Notes: generated by a model from the letters alone, not told the origin. Shown: positions 51,730-61,439, counted from the first letter of the stretch. The stretch is DNA of 64,000 bases from Geodermatophilaceae bacterium NBWT11 (GCA_014218215.1 CP043652.1:2976001-3040000); one strand, 5' to 3'. Numbers and translations are program-made.

Positions 51730-54161
51730 GACCGGCCGGCCGACCGCTCACACAGCAGCGCCGCCCAGCGGTGCGGGGTCGCCCGCGCCCCGTCGACGAC
51801 GGCCACCGGCACGGTGAGCCCGTCCAGCAGCGCGGCCGGGTCGGCCGAGGACTCGGTCTCGGTGACCACGACGGCGTCCACCCGGGGCAGCGCCCGGACC
51901 CAGCCGGCCAGGTCGGCGGGCTTGCGGGTCGCGTCGAGCACGCCCCACACCGCGGTCGGTGCGAGGGCCTCCAGCACCTGGGCCACCCAGGGGGACCCGG
52001 CGTCGCGCAGCGGGACGTCGAGGGCCACCACCGTGGGCACCCCCGCGCCGCGGGACTGCGCCCGGCGCTCGGCGGCGACCGCCGCGGTGGGCACCCGCAG
52101 GTCCTGGGCGGTCAGCCCGGCGAGCTCGCCCCGGGTGGCCCACTGCACGGCGGCCGGGTCCAGCCGCAGCGAGGTGGCCAGCGTGCGGGCGCTCGCCAGC
52201 GCCTCCGCACCGGGGCCGGCGACGACCAGCACGTCCCCGGCCCCGGTGGGTGCGGTGGGGGCGGCCGGGAGCGTCTCGGTCAGCGAGGCGACCAGCGCGG
52301 CGAAGGTGCCCTGGGTGCGCGCCCGGGCGGCGAAGTCCGGGCCGAGGAGCCGGGGGGTGAGTCCCAGGCCGGTGAGGCCGTCCGGGTCGACGGTCTCGGT
52401 CGCCGCGGGGGACGGGGCGCTCGGGGTGGCCGCGGGCGGGACCAGGTGGGTCACGGTCGCCCAGCCCTCGTCACGGCCGCGCGTGGTGGGGTGCGGCGGC
52501 ACGGCCCGGGTGCGACCCCCGCGTGCCGGGGGCACCGGCGGCTTGGTGCCGCGGACCCGCGGGGCCGGGGCAGCGGTGAACGCGGCACCCAGCACGCTGG
52601 CCAGGGAGGGGAGCACGGTCGTGCCGTCGCGCAGGGGGGCGGGGTCGCTGGCGGTGCGGGCCAGCACCTCGGCCATGCCCGCGGCCATCTCGGCGGCCAT
52701 CTCCTCGACCAGGTCGCTGCTGACCTCGGGCGCCAGGTCGGCCTCCACGACCGGGATGCCGGAGGTCACGTACTCGCTGTCGGCCAGCGCGGCCAGGCTG
52801 TCGGCGAACCCCGTCGCGGTGCGGCCGGTGGCGTCGTCCTGCGTGGGGGTCGACGGCGCGGGCGGCCCGGCGTCGGCAGGGCGGTGCCGGCCGGCCCGGT
52901 CGGAACGGCGGCGGCGCGGGGTGAGCGAGACCCCGGCCATCGCCGCGGCACGCAGGGCCTCGAGCTGCTGCAGCCGGGCGAGGTCGTCCTCGGTCGGTGC
53001 CGGTCGCTCGGGCACCTCGACGCGGGTCGCCTCGAAGGAGGCGGGCGCGCCCACGGGCCGGTGCCGGCCGTGGTCGTCCACCTCCGGGGCGGGGGGCGGC
53101 ACCGGGGCACCCCACAGGTCGAGCGCGGCCGGCGCGGGGACGGCGGCCGGGGGCAGCGGACGGCGGACGGGGTGGGCCTCGTCGGCGCCCGTGGGGGCGG
53201 ACGACTCGACGAAGGGCTGGTCCATCGACACCTGCTGGTCCTCTTCCCGGGTGGTGGGGGTGGTCGGGTGGAGCGGGGGTGCCGGCGGCGGGGCGGGCGG
53301 GACGACGGGTGTGGTGCCCAGCCCCGGCAGCAGGGACGTCGACGTCGGTGGCGGCGGTGGCAGCGCGGCGAGCTCGCCGGCGGCCTGGATCGCGGCGGCC
53401 CGCAGTCCGGCGGCGGCCGCCAGCGCGGCGGACACCCGGCTGGGCGCGGGGGGTGCCTCCGCGAGGGCGGCACGCCGGTCCTCCTCGGCCTGGGCGGCCT
53501 GGATCTGCCGGGCCGCGGCGCGTTCGGCCTCGAGCACGGCGGCCTGCCGGGCGGCCCGCTCCTCGAGGTCGAGGGCGGCCGACGTCGCCACCGCGGTCTG
53601 CACCTCGGCGTCGTGGTCGGTCATCCGCATCAGCGCGGCGGCGAACGGGGAGACCGCGGGCTCGGTGTCCACCGGGGCCTCGACGGCGGCCGGCGGGGTC
53701 TCGGGGAGGGCCCGACGGGTCCGCTCCCACACCGGCGCCGCCGGGGCGGGCCGGGCCACCGACGCGGGGGAGTAGACGGCGACCTCGGCCGGACCGGACC
53801 CGAACAGGTCGGCCAGCTCGGCGACGGGGTCCACCGCCGCGGGCGCGGCCGCCTGCTGGGCCCGGGCGACCTCCTGGGCCACCGCGAGCAGGTCGTCCAC
53901 GCTGAGCCCGGCGGCGGGCCACTGGGCCAGCGCGTCCTCGGTCGACAGCGACGGCGCAGGGGCGGCGACGGCAGCGGGGACGGCAGCGGGCACGACGACG
54001 TCGGCCACGTACCGCTCGGAGCTGAAGAACCCGGCCACCCCGCCCGAGCGCACCCGGCGGACGCCGCGGATGCGCACGTCGGACCCGTACTCCTCACGGG
54101 CGGCGGCGATGGCCTCGTCCCGGGTCGCCCCGGACGGCGGCTCAGGCGATCGCGACGGCAC
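51726..54161 (-). CDS. FlhF-like protein without a P-loop
   Basis: This 811-residue protein starts with an FlhF-like N-terminal segment (ATRDEAIAAAREEYGSDVRIRGVRRVRSGGVAGFF) and has a long Ala/Pro-rich middle of about 550 residues. It ends with an SRP-GTPase-shaped domain (VLVVAGPGAEALASARTLATSL onward; VALDVPLRDAG; VLDATRKPADLAGWVRALPRVDAVVVTETE). The P-loop GxxGxGKT of true FlhF is replaced by GPGAEALAS, so GTP binding is unlikely. It follows flhA, the usual place for flhF, and overlaps its end by 20 bp. It may be a scaffold for flagellar placement. Confidence 0.75.
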   Translation of the reverse strand: MPSRSPEPPSGATRDEAIAAAREEYGSDVRIRGVRRVRSGGVAGFFSSERYVADVVVPAAVPAAVAAPAPSLSTEDALAQWPAAGLSVDDLLAVAQEVARAQQAAAPAAVDPVAELADLFGSGPAEVAVYSPASVARPAPAAPVWERTRRALPETPPAAVEAPVDTEPAVSPFAAALMRMTDHDAEVQTAVATSAALDLEERAARQAAVLEAERAAARQIQAAQAEEDRRAALAEAPPAPSRVSAALAAAAGLRAAAIQAAGELAALPPPPPTSTSLLPGLGTTPVVPPAPPPAPPLHPTTPTTREEDQQVSMDQPFVESSAPTGADEAHPVRRPLPPAAVPAPAALDLWGAPVPPPAPEVDDHGRHRPVGAPASFEATRVEVPERPAPTEDDLARLQQLEALRAAAMAGVSLTPRRRRSDRAGRHRPADAGPPAPSTPTQDDATGRTATGFADSLAALADSEYVTSGIPVVEADLAPEVSSDLVEEMAAEMAAGMAEVLARTASDPAPLRDGTTVLPSLASVLGAAFTAAPAPRVRGTKPPVPPARGGRTRAVPPHPTTRGRDEGWATVTHLVPPAATPSAPSPAATETVDPDGLTGLGLTPRLLGPDFAARARTQGTFAALVASLTETLPAAPTAPTGAGDVLVVAGPGAEALASARTLATSLRLDPAAVQWATRGELAGLTAQDLRVPTAAVAAERRAQSRGAGVPTVVALDVPLRDAGSPWVAQVLEALAPTAVWGVLDATRKPADLAGWVRALPRVDAVVVTETESSADPAALLDGLTVPVAVVDGARATPHRWAALLCERSAGRS

Positions 54162-56181
54162 CGTCCACCACCCCGATGGTCTCGATCTGGGCGGTGCGCG
54201 ACACCTCGGTGTAGGAGATGACGGTGCACCGGGCGACGACCTGGCGCATCAGCCGGGACAGCGCGGGGCGCACCTGCGGGGAGCAGACGAGCAGCGCGGT
54301 GATGCCCAGCTTCTCGGCGTCGTCCAGCAGGTCGCTGGTGCCGCGGGCCAGCGCGTCGACCGAGCCCGCGTCCAGCGCGAGCACCGCGCCCTGCTCGCCC
54401 TGCCGGACGGCGGCCAGCAGCCGCTGCTCGAACCCGGGGTCCAGGGTCATCACGTACAGCTTGTCGTCGGCGGTGACGTAGGCGTGGCTGATCGCCGGGC
54501 CCAGCGCGGCGCGGGCGGCCTCGACCAGGCTGTCCAGGTCGGTGGCCGTGGTGGCCCGCAGGGTGAGGGCCTCGAAGATCCGGACCAGGTCGCGGATCGA
54601 GACGCCCTCCTCCAGCAGCGCGGCCAGCACCTGCTGCACCTGGCCCAGCGACAGCACCGAGGCGGTGACCTCCTCGACCACGACGGGGTGCGAGCGGCGG
54701 ACCATCTCCATCAGCAGCTTGACGTCCTCGCGGCCCAGCAGCTGCGCGGCGTTCTGCCGGACGACCTCGGCCAGGTGCGTGGTGATCACCGAGGAGCGGT
54801 CCACGACGGTGGCGCCGGCCATCTCGGCCTGGCGCTGCAGCTCGGCGGGCACCCACTTGGCGGCCAGCCCGAACACCGGCTCGCGGGTCGGCTTGCCGGG
54901 CAGGGCGTCCAGGCCGTCGCCGATGGCCAGCACGGTGCCGGCCGGCGACGTGCCCCGGGCGACCGGGACGCCGTTGAGCCAGACGACGTACTGGGAGGCC
55001 GGGAGGTCCAGGTTGTCCCGGGTGCGCACCAGCGGGATGACCAGCCCGGTGTCCATCGCGACCTTGCGGCGCAGCGCCTTCACCCGGTCCAGCAGGTCCC
55101 CGCCGCGGGCGGCGTCGACCAGCTCCACCAGGTCGAAGGCGACCTCGAGCTCCAGCGGGTCGACCCGCATCTTCGAGGCGATCGCCTCGGGGGAGTCCGG
55201 GGAGGGCTCGGGCGGCAGCAGGGCGGCAGCCTCGTCGTCCTCGCTGGGCTCCGGGGTCTCGTCGACCCGGGAGGCCAGGAACAGCAGCAGCCCACCGACG
55301 ACCAGGAAGGGCAGCTTGGGCAGGCCGGGGATGAGGCCCAGCGCGATCAGCCCGCCGCCGGCGATCCGCAGCGGCTGCTTCTTGCGGCCGAGCTGGGCGA
55401 TCATGTCGTTGCCCAGGTCGCCGTCGGCGGCCGAGCGGGTGACCACGATGCCGGTCGCGGTGGACAGCAGCAGCGCCGGGACCATCGAGGTCAGACCGTC
55501 ACCGACGGCCAGCAGCGAGTAGGTGCTGACGGCGTCCCCGGCGCTCATGCCGTTCTGCATCATGCCGACGGCGAGGCCGCCGACCAGGTTGACCAGCACG
55601 ATGATGATCGCGGCGATGGCGTCGCCCTTGACGAACTTGCTCGCGCCGTCCATCGAGCCGTAGAAGTCGGCCTCGGCGGTGACGTCGGCGCGCCGCCGGC
55701 GGGCCTGGTTCTCGTTGATCAGCCCGGCGTTGAGGTCGGCGTCGATCGCCATCTGCTTGCCGGGCATCGCGTCGAGGGTGAAGCGCGCGCCGACCTCGGC
55801 GACCCGCTCGGCGCCCTTGGTGATCACCACGAACTGGATGACCACGAGGATCAGGAACACCACCAGGCCGACCACCAGCGAGCCGCCGATGACGAAGTGC
55901 CCGAAGGCCTCGATGACCTCCCCGGCGTAGCCGTCGGAGAGCACCAGGCGGGTGGAGGAGACGTTCAGGGCCAGCCGCAGCAGCGTCGCGATGAGCACGA
56001 CGGAGGGGAAGACGGCGAAGTCCAGCGGCCGCTTGATCGACATCGCCACGAGCAGGATCAGCAGGCTGACGCCGATGTTGATCCCGATCAGCAGGTCCAG
56101 GACCATCGCCGGCAGCGGGACGACGAGCATGAGGACGATCGAGACGACCCCGATGGGGATCGCTGCCGTCGTCCACTTCAC
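54142..56181 (-). CDS. flhA: flagellar export apparatus protein FlhA
   Basis: This 679-residue protein is the largest export-gate component. Eight N-terminal membrane helices are followed by the FHIPEP-type cytosolic motif region (GAERVAEVGARFTLDAMPGKQMAIDADLNAGLINENQARRRR) and a C-terminal export-substrate-binding domain. GTG 56181 starts 39 bp after flhB. Confidence 0.96.
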   Translation of the reverse strand: MKWTTAAIPIGVVSIVLMLVVPLPAMVLDLLIGINIGVSLLILLVAMSIKRPLDFAVFPSVVLIATLLRLALNVSSTRLVLSDGYAGEVIEAFGHFVIGGSLVVGLVVFLILVVIQFVVITKGAERVAEVGARFTLDAMPGKQMAIDADLNAGLINENQARRRRADVTAEADFYGSMDGASKFVKGDAIAAIIIVLVNLVGGLAVGMMQNGMSAGDAVSTYSLLAVGDGLTSMVPALLLSTATGIVVTRSAADGDLGNDMIAQLGRKKQPLRIAGGGLIALGLIPGLPKLPFLVVGGLLLFLASRVDETPEPSEDDEAAALLPPEPSPDSPEAIASKMRVDPLELEVAFDLVELVDAARGGDLLDRVKALRRKVAMDTGLVIPLVRTRDNLDLPASQYVVWLNGVPVARGTSPAGTVLAIGDGLDALPGKPTREPVFGLAAKWVPAELQRQAEMAGATVVDRSSVITTHLAEVVRQNAAQLLGREDVKLLMEMVRRSHPVVVEEVTASVLSLGQVQQVLAALLEEGVSIRDLVRIFEALTLRATTATDLDSLVEAARAALGPAISHAYVTADDKLYVMTLDPGFEQRLLAAVRQGEQGAVLALDAGSVDALARGTSDLLDDAEKLGITALLVCSPQVRPALSRLMRQVVARCTVISYTEVSRTAQIETIGVVDGAVAIA

Positions 56182-56220
56182 GGAGACACCATCGGCAGCC
56201 GGTGGTGCGGGTGTGACTGG

Positions 56221-57360
56221 TCAGGCGGCCCGTCGTCGTCCGGCGACCGGGAGGTCGGTGGTGTCCGGGGCGGTGAAGCCCGGGCGGTGCGTGCCGCCGC
56301 GGATCCCCTGGTTGCCCAGGTGCATCACGAAGGCGAGCACCCGGGCGACGGCGGTGAACAGCTGCGGGGGCACCTCCTGACCCAGCTCGCAGCTGCTGTG
56401 CAGGGCCCGGGCGAGCGGGACGTCCTGCACCATCGGCACGTCGGCCTCTGCGGCGAGCTCGCGGAGCCGCCGGGCCACCTCGCCGGCGCCCTTGGCGACC
56501 ACCCGGGGGGCGCCGAACGCGGCCTCGTACTTCAGCGCCACGGCGACGTGCGTGGGGTTGGTGAGCAGCACGTCGGCGGTCTGGACGTCGGTCATCATGC
56601 GGTTGCGGGCCTGGGCGAGGGCGACCGAGCGGCGGTGGCCCTTGACGTGCGGGTCGCCCTCCTGCTGCTTGTGCTCGGTCTTGATCTCGTAGTGGCTCAT
56701 CTTGAGCTTCTTCATCGTCTGCATGCGGACGACGAGGTAGTCCGCGACGGCGAGCACCAGGCCGGTCAGTGCGGCCACCCGCAGCATCAGCAGGGCCGCG
56801 TCGGTGAACACCCCGGCGACGACCGAGAGCGGCATCGACCCCGAGGAGGCCACCAGGGTCCGCGCGGTGTCGACGGTGAGCACGATGGCCACCCCGATCG
56901 CGCCGGTCTTGATCAGCGCCTTCGTCGTCTCCCAGAGGCCGTGGCCGCCGAACATCCGCTTGATCCCGGGGAAGGGGTTGAGCTTGGCGAAGGTGGGCTT
57001 GAGCGGCTTGCTGGCGAAGACGATCCCGCCCTGGCTCGCCGAGGCGAGCACCCCGACGACCAGGACCCCGGCGGCCAGCGGGAGGACGGCGGTGAGGAAC
57101 GCCGACAGCGCGTCGCCGAGCAGCGCGGTGATCGCCGAGGCCTCCGGTCGCCGGGCGACGCTGCCGATCTGGGCGAAGAGGGTGCGGGCGGCGTCGAAGG
57201 AGCTGCCGACCATCACCGGCAGCAGGAAGCTGGCCGCCGCGACCCCCAGCCAGGTGCCGAGCTCCTGGGTGCGCGGGACCTGCCCGTCCTTGCGCGCCTT
57301 CTTGAGGCGCTCGGGAGTCGGCTTCTCGGTCTTCTCCCCGCCGGGTCCCTCCTTGGCCAC
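56221..57360 (-). CDS. flhB: flagellar export apparatus protein FlhB
   Basis: This 379-residue switch protein selects export substrates. N-terminal KTEKPTPERLKKARKDGQVPRTQEL, four membrane helices, and the NPTH autocleavage site at about 268-271 (LLTNPTHVAVALKY) are present. The tail after NPTH is about 20 residues longer than usual. Confidence 0.96.
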   Translation of the reverse strand: MAKEGPGGEKTEKPTPERLKKARKDGQVPRTQELGTWLGVAAASFLLPVMVGSSFDAARTLFAQIGSVARRPEASAITALLGDALSAFLTAVLPLAAGVLVVGVLASASQGGIVFASKPLKPTFAKLNPFPGIKRMFGGHGLWETTKALIKTGAIGVAIVLTVDTARTLVASSGSMPLSVVAGVFTDAALLMLRVAALTGLVLAVADYLVVRMQTMKKLKMSHYEIKTEHKQQEGDPHVKGHRRSVALAQARNRMMTDVQTADVLLTNPTHVAVALKYEAAFGAPRVVAKGAGEVARRLRELAAEADVPMVQDVPLARALHSSCELGQEVPPQLFTAVARVLAFVMHLGNQGIRGGTHRPGFTAPDTTDLPVAGRRRAA

Positions 57361-57364
57361 GGCG

Positions 57365-58126
57365 TCAGCCCCGCAGGGCCAGGAAGGCCGAGGTGGCGTT
57401 CTCCAGCAGCGCGTCCAGCGCGACCGGGAGCAGCGGGAAGGTCAGCCCGAGCATCGCCAGGGTCAGCATGATCTTGACCGGGAAGCCGAGGGCGAAGACG
57501 TTCATCATCGGCGAGGCCCGGGACAGCAGCGCCAGCGCGACGTCGGAGAGCAGCAGGACGGCGACCAGCGGCCCGGCGATCTGCATCGCGGCCAGGAACA
57601 TCGTGGACACCGCCGCCACCAGCGTGGGTCCGAGCTGCTCGGTGGGCAGCACCGCGCCCAACGGCAGGCCCTCGTAGGAGGTGAAGAGCCCGCGGACGAG
57701 CAGCAGGTGCCCGCCGCTGGTGAACAGCAGTGCCATCGCCAGCAGGTTGTGCAGCCGGCCGATGCTCGAGCTGGTGGTCATGGCGAGCGGGTCGTAGGCC
57801 GGCTGCAGGGAGAACCCGCCGGCCACGTCGAGCACGTCGCCAGCCAGCTGCACCGCGGCGAAGAACAGCTGCACGATGAAGCCCAGGGCGGCCCCGATGA
57901 CCACCTCGGTGAGCGCGGTGAGCACCAGGTAGCCGACCGACAGCTCGCCGAGGGTGGCCTCGACCTGCCGGAAGACCACGAGGGCCAGGGCGACCGACAG
58001 CGCGCCCTTCACCGCGGCCGGGATGGCCCGGGAGTTGAACGGCGGGGACAGGATCACGAACCCGGCGGTGCGCGCGGTGGCCAGCAGCAGGGCCGCCATC
58101 GTCGCCTCGGGGACGGTGACGTCCAC
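57365..58126 (-). CDS. fliR: flagellar export apparatus protein FliR
   Basis: This 253-residue protein has six membrane helices and sits between fliQ and flhB as expected. The FNSRAIPAAVKGALSVALAL and FSLQPAYDPLAMTTSSSIGRLHNLLAMAL blocks are typical of FliR. Its start is 5 bp after fliQ. Confidence 0.95.
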   Translation of the reverse strand: MDVTVPEATMAALLLATARTAGFVILSPPFNSRAIPAAVKGALSVALALVVFRQVEATLGELSVGYLVLTALTEVVIGAALGFIVQLFFAAVQLAGDVLDVAGGFSLQPAYDPLAMTTSSSIGRLHNLLAMALLFTSGGHLLLVRGLFTSYEGLPLGAVLPTEQLGPTLVAAVSTMFLAAMQIAGPLVAVLLLSDVALALLSRASPMMNVFALGFPVKIMLTLAMLGLTFPLLPVALDALLENATSAFLALRG

Positions 58127-58131
58127 GGCGC

Positions 58132-58407
58132 CTACGTCCGGCCGAGCAGCGCCGGCAGCGAGGCGAAGAGCTGGTCGGTGAAGGAGACCAGCTCGGCGAG
58201 CACCCAGTTGCCGGTGACCACCAGGGCGATCGCCACGGCGATCATCTTGGGCACGAAGGACAGCGTCGGTTCCTGGATCTGCGTCGCGGCCTGGAACAGC
58301 GAGATCGCGAAGCCGACCAGCAGCGCCGTCAGCAGGATCGGGGCCGACACCTTCGCCGCGACGATCATGGTCTGCACGGCGAGGTCGGTGATCTGGGAGT
58401 CGTCCAT
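58132..58407 (-). CDS. fliQ: flagellar export apparatus protein FliQ
   Basis: This 91-residue protein with two membrane helices matches FliQ (VGFAISLFQAATQIQEPTLSFVPKM). ATG 58407 overlaps the fliP stop (ATGA). Confidence 0.95.
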   Translation of the reverse strand: MDDSQITDLAVQTMIVAAKVSAPILLTALLVGFAISLFQAATQIQEPTLSFVPKMIAVAIALVVTGNWVLAELVSFTDQLFASLPALLGRT

Positions 58408-59237
58408 CAACCGCTGCCCGAGTAGGAGCCGACGAGTGCGGTGGTGATGAGCGCCCAGCCGTCGACGACGACGAACAGCAGCAGCTTGAACGGCAGCGAC
58501 ACGATGACCGGCGGCACCATCATCATGCCCATCGCCATCAGCGCGGCGCTGACCAGCATGTCCAGCACCAGGAACGGGATGAAGACGACCAGCCCGATGA
58601 TGAACGCGCTCTTGAGCTCCGAGAGCACGAACGCCGGGACCAGGGTGAGCATGGTGGTCGACTGCGGGTCGGCCGGGGCCTCCTCGCCCGACAGCCCGAC
58701 CATCAGCTTGAGCTCGTCGCTGCGGGTGTTGGCCAGCAGGAAGTCCTTGAGCGGTTCGACGCCGGTGTCGTAGGCCTGGCCCACCGAGAGCTGACCGTCC
58801 AGGTAGGGCTGGACGGCGATCTCGTTGATGTCGCTGATCACCGGGCCCATCACGAACAGGGTCAGGAAGAAGGCCAGGCCGGTGAGCACCTGGTTGGGCG
58901 GTGCGCTCTGCAGGCCCAGCGCGTTGCGGGTCAGCGACAGCACCACGGCGATCTTGGTGAAGCTGGTGACCAGCAGCAGCAGGGACGGCGCCACCGACAG
59001 GACGGTGATCGCCAGGATCAGGGTGATCGCGCTCGACGGGTTGTCCCCACCGATCGAGATGTCCAGCCCGCCGGTGCCCGCGCCGTCCACGACGGGGGAG
59101 ACCGGGGCGGTGGGGTCGGTCGGGTCGACCGGGGCGGCCAGTGCCGCGGTCGCGGCCAGGGCGAGCAGGGTCGCCCCTCCGGTGAGGACGACCCCGGCCC
59201 GGGCGGCCCAGCGGGCCGCGTGCGGGGAGGGGGTCAC
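58407..59237 (-). CDS. fliP: flagellar export apparatus protein FliP
   Basis: This 276-residue protein has an N-terminal signal sequence, typical of FliP, then SLTRNALGLQSAPPNQVLTGLAFFLTLFVMGPV and SELKSAFIIGLVVFIPFLVLDMLVSAALMAMGMMM. FliP forms the core of the export gate with FliQ and FliR. Its stop overlaps fliQ and its start overlaps fliO. Confidence 0.96.
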   Translation of the reverse strand: MTPSPHAARWAARAGVVLTGGATLLALAATAALAAPVDPTDPTAPVSPVVDGAGTGGLDISIGGDNPSSAITLILAITVLSVAPSLLLLVTSFTKIAVVLSLTRNALGLQSAPPNQVLTGLAFFLTLFVMGPVISDINEIAVQPYLDGQLSVGQAYDTGVEPLKDFLLANTRSDELKLMVGLSGEEAPADPQSTTMLTLVPAFVLSELKSAFIIGLVVFIPFLVLDMLVSAALMAMGMMMVPPVIVSLPFKLLLFVVVDGWALITTALVGSYSGSG

Positions 59238-59788
59238 GGGCGGCGCACCGTGCGGTCGCGCAGACCCTCGACGACCGAGGTCCAGGCGGCCCGGTCGAAG
59301 ACCGACCCGGCGAGCAGACCGGTGCCCTGGGCGACCCCGCCGTGCCGGCCGGCGGCCGGGGCGTGCCGGGTGCGCCGCGCACCGGGCACCGGGGGCAGCC
59401 CGACGACGGGGGTCTCGCCGGTGCCGAGCTCACCGGCCGGCCGGCGGGCCGCTGCCCGCGCGGCGACGGCGGCCTGCCGGGACTCCCGGTGGGCCAGCGC
59501 GCGCGCCTCCCGCTCGGCATCGGCCTCGGCGAGGGCGTCCTCGACGACCTCGGCGTCCATCTCGGCGAGCAGGGTGACCTGCTCCTCGGTGGCCCCGACC
59601 ACGAGCACCCGGTCGGCCACCCGCAGCACGCTGACGGTGCTGCTGCGGCCCATCCGCTGGCGCGCGACGACCTCGATGAGCCCGTGGCCGCCGCCGAGCC
59701 CGCGCTTCTTGGCCAGCCGGGCGGCGAACCACAGCACGCCGGCGACGAAGGCCAGCGACAGGACCAGCCGGACGATCATCCAGGTCAT
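59234..59788 (-). CDS. fliO: flagellar assembly protein FliO
   Basis: This 184-residue protein has one N-terminal membrane helix (IVRLVLSLAFVAGVLWFAARLAKK) and a small beta-rich cytosolic domain (RMGRSSTVSVLRVADRVLVVGATEEQVTLL) typical of FliO. A long Ala/Arg-rich tail follows. It overlaps both neighbours by 4 bp. Confidence 0.9.
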   Translation of the reverse strand: MTWMIVRLVLSLAFVAGVLWFAARLAKKRGLGGGHGLIEVVARQRMGRSSTVSVLRVADRVLVVGATEEQVTLLAEMDAEVVEDALAEADAEREARALAHRESRQAAVAARAAARRPAGELGTGETPVVGLPPVPGARRTRHAPAAGRHGGVAQGTGLLAGSVFDRAAWTSVVEGLRDRTVRRP

Positions 59789-60522
59789 GCGGACTGTCGC
59801 CCCAGCTCGACGGCGGCGGCGTCGGTGACCACCTCGGTGATCCGCAGCCCGAACTCCTCGTCGACCACGACCACCTCGCCGCGGGCGATCAGCGTGCCGT
59901 TGACCAGCAGGTCGGCCGGTGCGCTGGCGGCGCGGTCGAGCTCGACGATCTCGCCGGGGTAGAGGGAGAGCAGCTCCTGCACCGTCATCCGGGTGCGGCC
60001 GATCTCGACCGTGACCTCCATGGCCACGTTGCGCAGCAGCTCCAGGCTGCCGCGCTGGGTCTGCGGCCGGGGCAGGGTGACCTGCAGGGCGAGGGTGGCC
60101 TGGTGCTCGCCGTCGGCCAGCAGCGGGACGGCGAGGAACACGCCCTTGTCGCGCAACCCGTCCAGGGCGGCCTCGGGCTCCTCCATCCGCTCGCTGGTCA
60201 CCGTCACCCGGCCGAGCACGGCGGCGGCCGCCTCCAGCGCCGGACGCATGGCGGCGGCGACGTCGAGCTTGCCGACGGGGGAGTTGGCCAGCGCCTCCAC
60301 GAGGGGGCCGGCGACGACGAGGACGACGTCCCCGGAGACCTCGCCGGAGAGCCGGGCGGTGATCGCGGCCGGTGCGCTGCCGGGCAGCGGGGCGATGTCG
60401 GGGTCGTCCACGGCCGAGCCGGTGGTCAGCCGGGACGTCGAGGGCAGCAGCGCGCCGGCGGCCTGCGCGGCGGCGACGACGGCGGCGGAGATGGTGGCGG
60501 CGTCGTCGGTGCTGGTGCTCAC
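59785..60522 (-). CDS. fliN: flagellar motor switch protein FliN
   Basis: This 245-residue protein has a C-terminal SpoA/FliN domain (about 165-245; EVTVEIGRTRMTVQELLSLYPGEIVELDRAA). The extra N-terminal 160 residues look like a CheC/CheX-type fold, so it is closer in shape to FliY than to short FliN. The CheC phosphatase motif is not clear. GTG 60522 overlaps the fliM stop (GTGA). Confidence 0.9.
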   Translation of the reverse strand: MSTSTDDAATISAAVVAAAQAAGALLPSTSRLTTGSAVDDPDIAPLPGSAPAAITARLSGEVSGDVVLVVAGPLVEALANSPVGKLDVAAAMRPALEAAAAVLGRVTVTSERMEEPEAALDGLRDKGVFLAVPLLADGEHQATLALQVTLPRPQTQRGSLELLRNVAMEVTVEIGRTRMTVQELLSLYPGEIVELDRAASAPADLLVNGTLIARGEVVVVDEEFGLRITEVVTDAAAVELGRQSA

Positions 60523-61439
60523 GGGGTGTCCTTCGAGGTGGGGGTGCCGGTGGGGGTGGCGACGATCTCGGCGGCCAGGCGGCGGCGGTGGTTGCCGGCG
60601 ACGGCGTGGGCGAACACGACGTCGTTGGTGGTGACCTCCAGCGGGCTGTCCCGCGGGTGGCGCAGCAGCAGGACGTCGCCGACGGCGAGGGTCAGCAGGT
60701 CGGCGCTGGGCACGCGCAGCGGCCGGAACCGGGCGTTGACCTCGACCGGCACCGCGCCCAGCCGCGCCGAGAGCAGCGCGGTGGCCTGGGTGCGCTCCCG
60801 CTGGGCCTGGCTGGACAGCTGGGGGGAGGTGGCGTCGTGCAGCGCGGGGGCCAGCGGGGCGAAGGGCAGCATCACGGTCGCCTCGGTGACCCGGTCGCCC
60901 AGCGACAGCGAGAACGAGGCGACGACGACGGTCTCCGAGCCCACGGCCAGCTGGGCGAGGTGCGGGTTGTACTCGAAGCCCTCGAGGCCGAAGTCCACCC
61001 GGACGATGGGCCGCAGCGCCAGGGCGAGCTCGTGCAGCACCCGCTCGACGGGGTAGCGGGTGAGCCGCGTCTCCATGCCGGTCATCGGCCGCTGGGGCTG
61101 GTCGGCCGCGCCGGAACCGCCGAGCAGCTGGTCGATCATGGCCATCGCCACGTCGAGGGACCAGGTGAGCAGCCCGCGGCCCTCCAGGGGCTCGAAGCTG
61201 AGCACGCTCATGAAGACCGGGTTGTCCAGGTGCTCGACGTAGTCGTCGTAGGCGAACTGGTCGATGCCGCCGAGCTCGAGCTTGACCTCGGTGCGCAGCA
61301 CCTGGGTCAGGTTGGTGGCGCACTGCCGCGCGAAGGTCTCCAGCGCGTTGTGCAGCACCCGCACGTGGTCGCGGGAGAGCTTGGTGGGCCGCCGGAAGTC
61401 GTAGCTGCGGGCCTCCCCGCGGCGGCGCCGGGACGCCAT
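60519..61439 (-). CDS. fliM: flagellar motor switch protein FliM
   Basis: This protein of about 306 residues is the C-ring component that binds CheY-P. YDFRRPTKLSRDHVRVLHNALETFARQ is the usual start of the middle region, GMETRLTRYPVERVLHELALAL follows, and a C-terminal SpoA domain completes it. The CheY-binding N-terminal peptide motif (LSQxEIDALL) is not visible. ATG 61439 is used; GTG 61484 or 61490 would extend it. A large hairpin lies upstream. Confidence 0.9.
   Translation of the reverse strand: MASRRRRGEARSYDFRRPTKLSRDHVRVLHNALETFARQCATNLTQVLRTEVKLELGGIDQFAYDDYVEHLDNPVFMSVLSFEPLEGRGLLTWSLDVAMAMIDQLLGGSGAADQPQRPMTGMETRLTRYPVERVLHELALALRPIVRVDFGLEGFEYNPHLAQLAVGSETVVVASFSLSLGDRVTEATVMLPFAPLAPALHDATSPQLSSQAQRERTQATALLSARLGAVPVEVNARFRPLRVPSADLLTLAVGDVLLLRHPRDSPLEVTTNDVVFAHAVAGNHRRRLAAEIVATPTGTPTSKDTP

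Noticed and set aside
51771-54221. An 816-residue plus-strand Gly/Arg-rich frame opposite the FlhF-like gene
   Set aside because: It is low-complexity and lacks a start site; the minus-strand frame continues the flagellar operon with overlapping starts.
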